The position numbers and the translations under genes were made by a program. The notes beneath the pieces are model-generated. The model was not told the origin of the DNA, ran no database searches, and saw nothing but the letters and a program-made list of their open reading frames with translations. From Rebecca billardiae RCC1528 (lineage: Eukaryota; Haptophyta): a stretch of DNA of 64,000 bases. The first letter of the stretch is position 1. Every line of letters begins with the position of its first letter. This document shows positions 29,430 through 39,810 of the stretch, one piece after another. Location: the NCBI GenBank assembly GCA_965240325.2, contig OZ251225.1:2046001-2110000 (forward strand), in the 5' to 3' direction.

Positions 29430-29690
29430 TACAAACGCAATCATGAGCAGCGAAATGGACTCAAATGCTGCGGTTTCACACCTAAATCCACCTACAAAAA
29501 TCCCCCAAATCCTGCGCGCATCCTCTTTTTTGATTTTGCGGAGCACGTGCGCCGCCCCCCCCGGCTTTCGCTCACGCTCAGACCTTTCGGGGGGGCCGTG
29601 CGCCATTATCCCATACGTCGCTTATCTCGCCTGCACCTGAGCTGTGTGCGACTGTGCGTGTCTTTTTCTTTAAGTAAACTGTAATAATAC
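29430..29690 (+). repeat. Dispersed repeats R2 (copy 2) and R1 (partial)
   Basis: 29430-29607 matches 15216-15415 (tacaaacgcaatcat, aatcctgcgcgcatcctctt, gcggagcacgtgcgccg, then paired C and G runs). 29636-29690 matches R1 (cctgagctgtgtgcg, agtaaactgtaataatac). Confidence 0.75.
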
Positions 29691-30365
29691 TGTACAGTCG
29701 ACGCGGCGTCGCTCACAGCGCAGCAGGCAGGTGTTTGGCGCGGCTGCACTCTCGAGGTGGCTGGGATACGACATCCAGGTGCAGCACTACCCTCCCAGTG
29801 TGCGGTGTGGTGTCAGAGCGCGCTCTCGAGCGCGTGCCTCCGAGCGCGGGGCGGCCGCTTGCTGCAATGGCCGCCTCGATGAGGTGCGGCAACGCGCCCC
29901 TCACCTGCCTGCGCCGGTCTGCTTTGTGGCGGCGTCTTTGCACACTTGGTTAAGGCGTGATTAGTCAACTGTCGTGGGGTTTTCTCCGTGGGCAGCCTGG
30001 TTGAAAATCTGCTGGCCTGTGTGCGAGACGCATGCAAGCTGTGTAAGCTGATGCGTCAAGCCAAGCCGACGAAGGGGCGCGCGCGCGTCCCTTATTGGAG
30101 GCGCGTCGACAGGCGCGTAATCGGGATGCGATCACGCCTGATCATGAATGAACCAAGTTTATAATTATATCATAAGTAGTGTGCACGTTAAACCTCCTGA
30201 GTACACTGTCGCGCGTACCAGAATGATTCGAATTCGGCGGACGTGGGTGCTGACGAAACGACGACGAGGCAATAAAGGGGCGACGTCCACGGCTCCACGC
30301 GGTAGAGTACTCGGTTACCCCAACGAAGTTGCCCCGACCCGCGCACGTGCGACCAGTCACGTGCC
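29691..30365. other. Intergenic, no supported gene
   Basis: Mixed composition, a short (GC)n tract at 30078-30090 and AT-rich 30150-30180. It presumably holds the promoter of the gene at 30366; no core promoter motif can be named. Confidence 0.4.
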
Positions 30366-31211
30366 ATGTTCGCTCTGGCTGTGGCGACGGCCCTGGTCGC
30401 GTACGGCCTGGTCCCGACCGCGATCCCGAACACTCCCACCTGGGTGTACCGCTACGAACACTACCCCGACGTCTGCGACCTGAGCACCCTGCAGGTGCTG
30501 GACATCTTCCCGGGCGACGACTCAGCGTGCGTAGTACGGGACTTCGATCCCACCATCTTCAAGTTCAGCGGCTGCCCGGCGCCCGGCCCAACGGTGAATG
30601 TGTACGGCGATGCGGCTTGCACTTCTTTCCTCTTTGGGCCCTTCCCATTGGGGGAGAACTCGTGCATGACGACCAATCCGTCGAACAACGCGCACCCGCG
30701 CCGGCAGACGTGGCACTGCGCGGCTCGCGTGGCGCAAGACGCCCTTGTGGACCCGCACTCGGACTCCGGCGCGTCCACGTTCGACTCGGCGTTCGCCTAC
30801 TACAATGCGCCCGGCTGCACTGGCCCGCCGTCCGGCTACCGCCTCTTCATCGCCGATCGCTGCGTGAGTACGGCGAGCCCAGACGTGCCGAGCACTGGCA
30901 CTTCACTCAAGCTCGGCGCGGATGGCACGTACAAGACTTGGAACAATTTGGATTGCGCCGGCGCCGCGGACACTTCGCAGGCCTACAACTACCAGTGCGT
31001 CAGCACTTCTACGGGATCGATCCAAGTCATGCCCTGGACATGCCCTGATGCGCCCCAATGCGAACCCATCACTGGTAATCGTCGCCGCCTCGCCCACGAT
31101 CGCAAAGCCGTGCGGCGGGCGTGGACGTGGGCGTGGGCGTTGGATTGGCTGTTGTCGTGGGAGCCGTCGCCGCGCTTTATTTCGTGTCCAGCCGGCTGCC
31201 AGCCGAAATGA
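30366..31211 (+). CDS. Secreted or single-pass membrane Cys-rich protein
   Basis: 281 residues as read. The first about 20 residues (MFALAVATALVAYGLVPTAI) form a good signal peptide. The ectodomain has at least 12 Cys, with spaced motifs such as YPDVCDLSTLQ, FSGCPAPGPTVNVYGDAACT, YYNAPGCTGPPSGYRLFIAD and WNNLDCAG, consistent with a disulphide-bonded extracellular domain; no family recognised. The annotated frame ends in Trp/Arg-rich residues (AWTWAWALDW) that look wrong. In the +2 frame from 31121 the sequence reads VGVGVGLAVVVGAVAALYFV, a clear TM helix, followed by SSRLPAEMRG. A one-base indel or sequencing error near 31110-31120, or an unrecognised intron, would make this a type I membrane protein. 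It stands alone with no related neighbour. Confidence 0.6.
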   Translation: MFALAVATALVAYGLVPTAIPNTPTWVYRYEHYPDVCDLSTLQVLDIFPGDDSACVVRDFDPTIFKFSGCPAPGPTVNVYGDAACTSFLFGPFPLGENSCMTTNPSNNAHPRRQTWHCAARVAQDALVDPHSDSGASTFDSAFAYYNAPGCTGPPSGYRLFIADRCVSTASPDVPSTGTSLKLGADGTYKTWNNLDCAGAADTSQAYNYQCVSTSTGSIQVMPWTCPDAPQCEPITGNRRRLAHDRKAVRRAWTWAWALDWLLSWEPSPRFISCPAGCQPK

Positions 31212-32093
31212 GGGGCGCTGCCTGTGCGGTCTGTGGACTGCGCGGCGGTCCAGGTTACGAGCTTACCACACACACACAGCCAACGGACGTGGCCGTGGGA
31301 ATCAACTTCAAGGGATCTCGTCTGGACAAATCGTCCGTCCATGGCCGACGACCGCGACGGCCAGTTCACATACTGTGAAGCACATCGGGTTTGCGGACGA
31401 AGACCGACATTGACATGATCGGTGGCGAGTGCGCCAATCTCATCTGAGTGAGTCATCAGACACAGTAGTCATGGCAGTGACACCCTGCCAGCCGCGACCC
31501 ATGACAGCGGCACCGCAAGGACCGTACTCCAGCTGTACGCCTGGTACTCAATGCACGTGTACCAGCATTCTTATTCATCTTGTACTCACTACACAGCCAG
31601 CAGGCGCAGCATACTCACTACCAATCAACGTCGTTACGGAGCACGTCAAGACGTCGTCTGCCTCTTCTGATACTACGTACTGTAAGCTATGAGCCTTGAA
31701 ACGACGAGCCATGCACGTGGCGTGCAGTGCGCATGGCCAACGGTGCGCCGGCACTAGTTGTACGGGTATAACTGAGATATACCGCTATTATGAGAATTGA
31801 GATGTACCGGCGGCTGTCCGCCTGCTGTCGCTAACAACTGACACTCGATCGTCGTAACGGTCGTTACGCTAAAGCAGCGGCCGGCTCACGTCCAGATCGC
31901 GCTTTAATAATGAGAAGGAATCTCGTGAACGCGGTCGATCATTTAGCTGCCGAATAAGCAAATCCCTAATATCCAAAAATAAATCAAAATTCTCGGTCTC
32001 CACCAGCCCTGTCGAAAATCGCCACCAGTCCCTTACTTCCTTTTTTCTTTGATCAAGATCTTTATGAAAAGTGGCTACAGTTTACTAAGAATA
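31212..32093. other. Intergenic, partly repeat-derived
   Basis: No gene seen. 31920-32075 resembles 19580-19735, and 32075-32093 is the start of an inverted R1 copy interrupted by Copia copy B. The last five bases (gaata, 32089-32093) are its target duplication. Confidence 0.5.
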
Positions 32094-32384
32094 TGATGTT
32101 TATTCCGCCTTACCAGTTCCCCGGTCACGCAGGGGCTTATGACAGTGTCCCTGCGGACGTCGTCAGCAGCGCCGTCCGTGCGGACGAGCGGGCGGTGTCG
32201 GTCCTCAGAAACGGATACAAAAGCGGTGAGCGGCAAACGGCCGCCATACGTAACTGGCAGCGCAGCTTTCGCCTGCAGCTCTGCAGGCAGTGCCCAGGAT
32301 ACTTCGACCATCCGGACGGTTGGAGCCAACCGCCTGGAGAAGAAAAGAAATCGTGCACGTAGGAAATTCGGGATTAATACAACA
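32094..32384 (-). repeat. 3' LTR of Copia copy B
   Basis: 291 bp, preceded on the plus strand by gaata and followed by ccccccctcgac, the complement of the polypurine tract. Confidence 0.93.
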
Positions 32385-32397
32385 CCCCCCCTCGACA

Positions 32398-34982
32398 TCA
32401 TGCCGAAGGCGGCGGAGGTGGTGGAACAGCATGCAGTATCGCCACGACGTGTTTGAGAAAAGTACTCGTCGCGGTAGCCTTGGTCATGATGTCGGACCGG
32501 TTGTCGTCGGTCGGCACCTTCTGGATCAGCACGGCGCCGTCGGCTTGCGCGCGCCGCGTGAAATGGTACTTCACGTCAATGTGCTTGGTGCGCTTGTGGT
32601 GCACCGGGTTGTTCGTCAAATCGATCGTGCCCTGGTTATCCTCGTAGATCACCGTCGTGGGCTCCACGACCGGCTCGTTCAAAAACGTGACCAGGTCGCG
32701 CAGGTAGATCACCTCGCGGCAGCACTCGCTCAGCGCGATGTACTCCGCCTCGCACGTAGACAACGCGACCACGCTCTGCAGTCCGCTGTGCCACGAGATC
32801 GGGACCCCGTTGTACATAACAAGGTATCCCGTCGTAGAACGTCGATCTTCGCGATCGTTCGCCCAGTCCGAGTCCGCGTACGCCACCAAATCAGGGTGTT
32901 GTTCGTGCGTCGCGTGCCGGAAGAGGATGCCGCGCCGACGCGTGCCGAGCAAGTATCGGAGCGTGCGCTTCGCAGCGGTCAAGTCGTAGAGCCGGGGATT
33001 GGACATCCGGCGTGCCAGCATGTTCACGGCGTGTGCGATGTCGGGGCGACACGTCGTCATGCAGTACATGAGGGCACCGGTCATCTCTGGTAGTGCTGGC
33101 GGTCAGCGCGCAGCAGGAGGGCTTGCAGCGGGCGGGGGATCTCGCGCGTCTCGCTGCACTCGGGGGTCGGTGGGTGGCGCTCTCCACTCAGGTGGAAGCG
33201 CTCGCACACATCACCGATGTACTGATTCAGGTGGGTATAAAGTCCGTCCACCGTGGTCTCAAATTCGGCGCCAAGGAACTTGCTCAGGCAGTCCGCGCCC
33301 TGCATCTCGTAGTGCGTCAACAACGCCGTCATCAGCGCGTCCAACGCGGACTTGTCCTTCGAGATGTTCATCATCAGCAGGTCGTCGACAAAGTGTCCGA
33401 CGAACACGTAGCCGCCATCGACTGCCTTCGAGTAGATGCACGGCGCGCTCGGGCACGGCTCGAACCCATGTTCGAGCAAACACTTCCGCAAGTGTAGGTA
33501 CCACACGCGCCCGGCCTGGCGCATGCCAGGGAGCGCCTTCACAAACTTCGCGACCACCTTCGAGCCGAGCGGCGTCGAGCTCTTCGCGGTGTAGCCAGGC
33601 GGGAGCGGTGTCATCACCTCCTCGCCCTCCGGCAGGTCGCTGTTCAGGTATGCGTGCCGCACGTCGGCGGGTCGCATCTCCACGATCTTGGCGCTCGCCG
33701 CGTCCGTCATCGAGACGCCTTTGGCCTTGAGCGCGACCGCGAGCATCAGCCGCAGCTGTTCTGGTCGTATCGTCGGGGCGAACACCTCATTGAAGTCGAT
33801 GCCCTCGCGCTGGCGGAACCCCTGGGTTACCAGCCGCGCCTTGAACTTGATCACTTCGCCATCGGGAAGCGTCTTCACGTCGAACACCCACTTGACAGGA
33901 ATCGTCCTCGTGTTGTCCGGCACAATCACCTCGAAGAACGTGTGTCTCACGCCGTGCGCGTCGAGGTGGTCGTGGCAGGCCTGCATCCAGAGCTTGGCCT
34001 CGGGCGACTTCATCGCCTCGTCCCACGTCGTGGGGATGGTGATCGGCACACCATTCATCCGCGCGATCGTCGTCGCAGCGAATGCCTCGAAGCTGTTCTC
34101 CTCGGTAGGTTCCTCGCCCGCGGCCTGGAACGCTGCCTCGGTCACAGCCTGCACCGTCTGCGCGGCGGGTCTGCTCCGCGTCGCTCGGTCTCGTCGCATC
34201 GGGTCGTAGTCGCGCGGCAGCTCGGGCGCCGCGGACTCACCAGCTCGTGCGTCGTCATCGCCTCCGGCGTCATCGCCGTCGGCGCTCGGTCGCGCAGCTT
34301 CGCTCGCCGCGCCACCGTCGTCATGAGCAGCAGCGCCGCCGTCATCGGCCGCGCCGTCCTCAATCTCAAAATGCTCGTCGCCCTCGCCGGTGAGCTCGCC
34401 GTCAGCGGCGTCCCCCAGCTCAGTCTCGGGCTCGGCATTGTCATCGCTGGCCGCGAATGGAGTGTGCCTCCCCTCGACCAGCGACCGCTCATCAATGATG
34501 TACACGTCCTTTGAGTGTATCACCTGCTGCTGCCCGTCATCGAGCAGCACCTCGCGCCCCGTCCAGCTGTCCTCTCGCGAGGATGGTCGGGGCGCTCGCA
34601 GCATCGGTCTCAGCGGATGCCGTGAAGGGTAGGCATCGTTGCCACTCCCATCATCATCGAGCTCGTGCTCGACGTTGTCGATCACGGGGACCGTCCAGGC
34701 CCCCGCCGCGGTGTCGTCACCGCAAGTGCCACACGCGGGCACGTCAATGCTTGCGCGGTTCGTACCGCGCGCGCAGCCGCCCTGCAGGCGGAGGACATTC
34801 GAGGTTGCGTAACGGATGTCCTTCTGGTAGTCACCGAACTCGTACACCACGCCGTGCGTGGGCATCTGGTTCGTCAGTGCGCTTTCACTCGGCTGCTCGA
34901 TGCAGAGCGCGCTGCACGCGAGCATCATTGCCCGCGCGTTCGTCGCGACACCCGCGGCGCTGCGACCGGCTGGATGGGCCAT
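32398..34982 (-). pseudogene. Copia RT-RNase H polyprotein, one-base frameshift
   Basis: Same product as at 21321 on the plus strand: acidic N-terminus, RT with VKWVFDVKTLPDGEVIKFKA and HFVDDLLMMN, RNase H with ADSDWANDREDRRSTTG and CEAEYIAL. It continues past the point where copy A stops: VIYEDNQGTIDLTNNPVHHK, RTKHIDVKYHF and a Pro-rich end, so the C-terminal RNase H is present here. A single base present in copy A is missing near 33090 (copy A reads ..YQEMTGALM.., this copy shifts after YQ), splitting the frame into 34982-33081 and 33084-32398. No Gag, protease or integrase precedes the RT here either. Confidence 0.9.
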
Positions 34983-35017
34983 GCCCGGCGGTCCGTGGTT
35001 TCACACGTTTGAGCTCA

Positions 35018-35308
35018 TGATGTTTATTCCGCCTTACCAGTTCCCCGGTCACGCAGGGGCTTATGACAGTGTCCCTGCGGACGTCGTCAGCAGCGCCGTC
35101 CGTGCGGACGAGCGGGCGGTGTCGGTCCTCAGAAACGGATACAAAAGCGGTGAGCGGCAAACGGCCGCCATACGTAACTGGCAGCGCAGCTTTCGCCTGC
35201 AGCTCTGCAGGCAGTGCCCAGGATACTTCGACCATCCGGACGGTTGGAGCCAACCGCCTGGAGAAGAAAAGAAATCGTGCACGTAGGAAATTCGGGATTA
35301 ATACAACA
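35018..35308 (-). repeat. 5' LTR of Copia copy B
   Basis: 291 bp, matches the 3' LTR at every position checked; followed on the plus strand by the duplication gaata at 35309-35313. Confidence 0.93.
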
Positions 35309-35313
35309 GAATA

Positions 35314-35600
35314 AGAGACGCACACAGCTCAGGCAGGCGAGATCGACGCCCGCCAACTGTCACCGCCCATGAAGCCGTCGCCTGATGGCTGCGCCGCCGG
35401 AAAATTCGTTCAGCCGTCCGCCTGCGAGGCCTGGATGAGGGCTGCGGCCGTCTCGCGGCGCGCCAGCGCCCGTCGTCCTTGCCCCACCGTCGTCCACAGT
35501 GCCCACGCTGCGGGCCGCCACGCTGCGCGCTCCGCCCTGCACCGCGGGCCAAAATACAATATATTTATTGATATAATTACTATTATAAAAATACTACAAT
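35314..35600 (-). repeat. R1 remainder and other host repeats flanking Copia copy B
   Basis: 35314-35410 completes the inverted R1 copy. 35503-35551 matches 19741-19789. An AT-rich stretch follows at 35552-35600. Confidence 0.75.
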
Positions 35601-36257
35601 AATACATCTCAGCAGCCCGCCGGCGGGACGGGCTGCGACGTCGACTACAACCTCATCCGCTTCATCGCCCCGAGCGCACTAGGCGGCGCGCTCACTCTCC
35701 AAGCCCCTCTTCTGCAGCTGCGCGCCGCTTGGCCGCGGCGCGCGGCGACGCGTTCGCGTACTACGACCTCATCCTCATCCAGGCGCCCACGCGGGCGCAC
35801 GGGGACGACAGCCGCGACTGCCGCCTGCCGCAGCTGCTCGCCACTAGGTCGGCGGGCGGCGACATCGACTACGACCTCACCCTTATTAGCACCCAAGTGC
35901 TCCGGAAGGCGCTCGGCCGCGGCGGCATCTGCCGTCGCCGCCGCGACCCGCGTGCCCCAAGCCGAGGGCGAGCCGGACTGGCGGTGCTCCATCCCGGCCC
36001 CGCTCCCGTACAGCAAGCTAGGGGGGCAGGGCTGCGGGGGGCGCACTGCCTGACCTGGTCGGAAGGCGCGGACGCATTCTATGTGTCTGCTGCACTCTGA
36101 GCCTGACGCTTCACGCGTGATGCCCGTCGTTGCATACCACGCGGACGAGTGACGTGCGTCGTTAAAAATATTATATATATATATATATGTAGTGCGCGAG
36201 GTACAATTATAATAAATTACAATGACCCGCTAGCCGCGAGTAGTGAGTGCTAGTTAC
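35601..36257. other. Possible decayed coding sequence, unassigned
   Basis: Two related phrases occur on the plus strand: GCDVDYNLIRFIAPSAL (about 35630-35690) and, in another frame, GGDIDYDLTLISTQVLRKAL (about 35856-35915), together with DAFAYYDLILIQAPT (35747-35790). They suggest a duplicated exon of an unknown protein with frameshifts between. No complete frame or family. A (ta)n tract at 36168-36188 follows. Confidence 0.3.
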
Positions 36258-36330
36258 TAGGTGGGCCCACAGCTATTAAAAATAAATGAAAACACACTTG
36301 TAATCTCTCTGGCTTTTTCGGACCGCAGCC
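36258..36330. repeat. Outer inverted repeat, left copy
   Basis: aggtgggcccacagc, ttaaaaataaatgaaaacac and ctctctggctttttcggacc are repeated in inverse orientation at 39811-39893. The pair brackets the long-TIR element and the 272-residue ORF, so they may be ends of a larger element (about 3.6 kb) into which the long-TIR element inserted. Confidence 0.7.
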
Positions 36331-36413
36331 GTGCGGCCCGTGCGCCGCGTGCGCGCTCTTTTTCTCGCGCGCTGAAGTCCGCCCGCCTTTTTCCAGGCCG
36401 CCAACTCCCGGGT

Positions 36414-38688
36414 CCCCGGCGTTAGACTGCCCTGAGGGCAACGGGGCTTATACTGCCCTGACCCAGGCGCCGCGTTTCGGCCCGCACTGGTGCGCGGCCA
36501 GGGCAGGCCAAGGCGGCTGCCCTGACCTCTCGTCTCGGCAGGCTGTCCGTGGGCTCCGACGGGCGACGGCTCCGCTCCTCGCGTGCGACGCTTTCCGCCA
36601 ATCGCGATACCGGCCCGCCCACCCCGCGTTGAAGCGCGCTGGTGCACGAGCTCGCATGTCGAGCGCCATGGACGCTCTACGTTGGGCAGCGCCTCGCTCG
36701 CTCGCGCCTGTGGTGCCGCGCAAGCACGCGCGCGCGCATGCTCAAGAGCCGCCGCCCGACAGGGCACATGCACGCACGCGAGAGCACTGCCCTGCTGCTG
36801 ACGAGCGCAGTGGCTCGCATCTCGCAGGATGCGACGAATCCGATGTTTGCTTTCACCGCCTTGGAGCCCTCTCGCGCGTGGCCACCACAAGCACGCGCGT
36901 GCGCACGCACTGAGCAGCGCAGCGCAACACGGCGCGTGTGCTCTTCTCGCGCTGCCATCCATCTCCCGACGCAGAGGGCTCGAGCCTGTGCGCGCGCCTT
37001 GCCCTGCAGATGTGCGTATGCTCGCTGAACAGATCCGTGGGGGCGCCGAGCAGTCTGCGCCCACGCCGCCGACTGCTCAGGGCGGTGCAGGTTGGGGGAT
37101 CAGCTTGAGAGTTGGCCGTGCGCCGCTGCTGCAGAGCTTAAGTCTCCTGGGACGCAGCCCTGGCGGCGCTGGGGGCGCGCATGGCGCGCGCTCGTACGGC
37201 CGTGGATGCGGCCGTGCAGGCCGAAGCCGCGTCTGGGCAGCCGCGAGAGAGCGCGTGGCGCCCTCCCATGCCGCGCGCCTCGCTCGCGCCACGTTCGCCT
37301 CGTCTCAGGCCAGCGCGTACGCGCACGCGTGCGCGAGCGCCAGCCGTGCGCGCAGCCAACTGTCATCAGCTCGCGCCGGCGCGGGCCGCTGTGCGGTCGG
37401 CGTGAGTCAGGCGATCCGCCGGGTGAGGTTGAGATCTCGTTGGTGCTAAGCAGCTAAGCAAATGACCTCGTCTAGCATGAGCTCGCTCACGCCCCGTGCG
37501 GAAGCTACGCCGTTCTCCTTTCGACGTGCATATCTGAGGTGTTCCAAGACTTGTGTGCGCTGAGCACAAGCTGCGTACGCATCGTCACATGACAGCACGG
37601 GCGCGGGGGCACGGGGGCGCGAGCGCGACGATGCGAGAAGCAGTTTACACGTCAACGACATCTCTAACTCATCCAATGGCTCACCCGGCGGCTCGCCTGA
37701 CTCACGCCGACCGCACAGCGGCCCGCACCCGCGCGAGCTGATGACAGTTGGCTGCGCGCACGGCTGGCGCTCGCGCTCGCGTGCGCGTACGCGCTGACCT
37801 GAGACGAGGCGAACGTGGCGCGAGCGAGGCGCGCGGCATGGGAGAGCGCCACGCGCTCCCTCGCGGCTGCCCAGACGCGGCTTCGGCCTGCACGGCCGCA
37901 TCCACGGCCGTACGAGCGCGCGCCATGCGCGCCCCCAGCGCCGCCAGGGCTGCGTCCCAGGAGACTTAGGCTCTGCAGCAGCGGCGCAAGGCCAACTCTC
38001 AAGCTGATCCCCCAACCTGCACCGCCCTGAGCAGTCGGCGGCGTGGGCGCAGACTGCTCGGCGCCCCCACGAATCTGTTCAGCGAGCATACGCACATCTG
38101 CAGGGCAAGGCGCGCGCACAGGCTCGAGCCCTCTGCGTCGGGAGATGGATGGCAGCGCGAGAAGAGCACACGCGCCGTGTTGCGCTGCGCTGCTCAGTGC
38201 GTGCGCACGCGCGTGCTTGTGGTGGCCACGCGCGAGAGGGCTCCAAGGCGGTGAAAGCAAACATCGGATTCGTCGCATCCTACGAGATGCGAGCCACTGC
38301 GCTCGTCAGCAGCAGGGCAGTGCTCTCGCGTACGTGCATGTGCCCTGTTGGGCGGCGGCTCTTGAGCATGCGCGCGCGCGCGCGCGCGGCTCCACAGGCG
38401 CGAGCGAGCGAGGCGCTGCCCAACGTAGAGCGTCCATGGCGCTCAACATGCGAGCTCGTGCACCAGCGCGCTTCAACGCGGGGTGGGCGGGCCGGTATCG
38501 CGATTGGCGGAAAGCGTCGCACGCGAGGAGCGGAGCCGTGTCGGAGCCCACGGACAGCCTGCCGAGACCTGAGAGGTCAGGGCAGCCGCCTTGGCCTGCC
38601 CTGGCCGCGCCCCAGTGCGGGCCGAAACGCGGCGCCTGGGTCAGGGCAGTATAAGCCCCGTTGCCCTCAGGGCAGTCTAACGCCGGGG
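36414..38688. mobile_element. Mutator-like long-TIR element, non-autonomous
   Basis: 2275 bp made of two inverted arms of about 1.01 kb (36414-37427 and 37680-38688) around a 252-bp centre. Ends are CCCCGGCGTTAGACTGCCCT and its complement. A 9-bp direct duplication ctcccgggt flanks it (36405-36413 and 38689-38697), the length typical of Mutator-like elements. The arms are near-identical, with scattered substitutions and small indels. Frames inside the arms are mirrored on opposite strands and low in domain content; no MULE transposase motifs are visible, so movement would need help in trans. Confidence 0.85.
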
Positions 38689-38697
38689 CTCCCGGGT

Positions 38698-38975
38698 CCG
38701 GTAAGCCGGTCGATCGCGAAAACGATGACTCTGACCCATTCTATGATTTAACGACACAGGTAGGACGGCGCAGGTCTCCTGATTCGTCGTCGGCAGTGCC
38801 CGATCGTCGACACGAAGTCGGCGCTGGTGGCAGAGCATAGCCTGAACCGCGATCGAATGGCTTGAGCGCGGCCTTGAGCTGCTGGAGCGCGATCCACCTG
38901 CGCTGCGCGGCTCGCATGGACCTGCTGTGCCCCGAGCGAGGGCGAGGGTGCAGGTCCGGATGTCAGACGGCCGTC
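38698..38975. other. Intergenic, no supported gene
   Basis: Lies between the long-TIR element and the 3' end of the 272-residue ORF. Nothing recognised. Confidence 0.4.
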
Positions 38976-39794
38976 TCAGCCGCTGGGCCCTGGCGGGTGA
39001 TCCGGCGGTGATGTAGTCGTCCCCGTGTGCCCTGCGCGGCCGCGTGCGCGCTTGCCGCTCTGCTCAGCTGGCTTGCTGGCGGCGGCTGGCGCTGCTGCGG
39101 CGTGCAGGGTACGCTTTGCCCCCGACTGCTGCGCATCCTCGTCGTCCGAGTCGTCGTCCATGGACGAGTCTCGGTCCGCGTGGGGGACAGCAGCTGGAGC
39201 AGGCGCAGGTGCTGCGGGCAGAGAGGCCGCCAGCCGCGCCGCCTTGCGCTCCTGGCGTTTCTCGACGGCGCGCCGCGACGAGGTGCGGCGGCTCGATGGA
39301 GATCGAATCCGCCTGCCTTGCGCGTCACGCCGAGGCCCGCGCTTCCCGCGCCGAGGCTTCTTCTTCCGCTTCTGAGAGTGCTGCTGCTCGCCGTTTGCAG
39401 CCTGCACTCCAGTACCCGAGCCCTGCGCGGCGAGCGCGCGCGCCGGCGGAGCCGACTTGCGCGCTCGGCGCGGGGCGGGATGCAGGGGAGCTTTAGAAGG
39501 CGCGCCACCACCTCCCTCGCGCCGCTGGCTGCCACCAGCGGGGGTTCCCTGTGGAGAAGCATCAGGCCCTTGTGCATCAGGCGGACGCACAGACACCGTC
39601 AGACGGACACTCCCATCTGGCAGGAGGGAGATGTGCACCGCGCGCGGGAGGCCGTCGGCGGCGGTGAGCCTTGCTGCGTCACGCCAAAGGCGGACGTAGA
39701 GGCGCACCCAACGATCCGACAGCCCCTCGGGCAGCAGCGCAGTCACGTCGAGGTCGTCCATGCGAGCGTCGCCATGTACACGTGACTCCCTCAT
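38976..39794 (-). CDS. Basic, low-complexity protein with an N-terminal conserved-looking block
   Basis: 272 residues from ATG 39794 (a second ATG at 39761 starts MDDLDVTALLPEGL). The first 70 residues look folded (LPEGLSDRWVRLYVRLWRDA, LPRAVHISLLPDGSVRLTV). The rest is disordered: a Lys/Arg block (QKRKKKPRRGKRGPRRD), an acidic block (DDDSDDEDA) and a second basic block. The layout resembles the nucleic-acid-binding first ORF of some LINE-type or other transposons, and the gene lies inside a pair of inverted repeats, but no signature proves this. A cellular nuclear protein is the alternative. Confidence 0.45.
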   Translation of the reverse strand: MRESRVHGDARMDDLDVTALLPEGLSDRWVRLYVRLWRDAARLTAADGLPRAVHISLLPDGSVRLTVSVRPPDAQGPDASPQGTPAGGSQRREGGGGAPSKAPLHPAPRRARKSAPPARALAAQGSGTGVQAANGEQQHSQKRKKKPRRGKRGPRRDAQGRRIRSPSSRRTSSRRAVEKRQERKAARLAASLPAAPAPAPAAVPHADRDSSMDDDSDDEDAQQSGAKRTLHAAAAPAAASKPAEQSGKRARGRAGHTGTTTSPPDHPPGPSG

Positions 39795-39810
39795 TGACCG
39801 GGATGGAACG

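Larger units (their letters stand above)
32094..35308 (-). mobile_element. Copia-type LTR element copy B, RT-RNase H only, complete ends
   Basis: 3215 bp with two LTRs of 291 bp (32094-32384 and 35018-35308) that look identical. In element orientation they start TGTTGTATTAATCCC and end GGAATAAACATCA. Flanked by the duplication gaata (32089-32093 and 35309-35313), inserted in an R1 repeat whose unbroken copy is at 17977-18092. The polypurine tract gaggggggg abuts the 3' LTR, as in the Gag-only element. The sequence after the 5' LTR is tgagctcaaacg, which is not a TGG-type primer site. It encodes RT-RNase H only. Confidence 0.93.

Noticed and set aside
36276-38751. 200-262-residue frames in the 36.4-38.7 kb region
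   Set aside because: The same peptides appear mirrored on both strands because they lie in the inverted arms; Ala/Arg/Cys-rich, no transposase motif.
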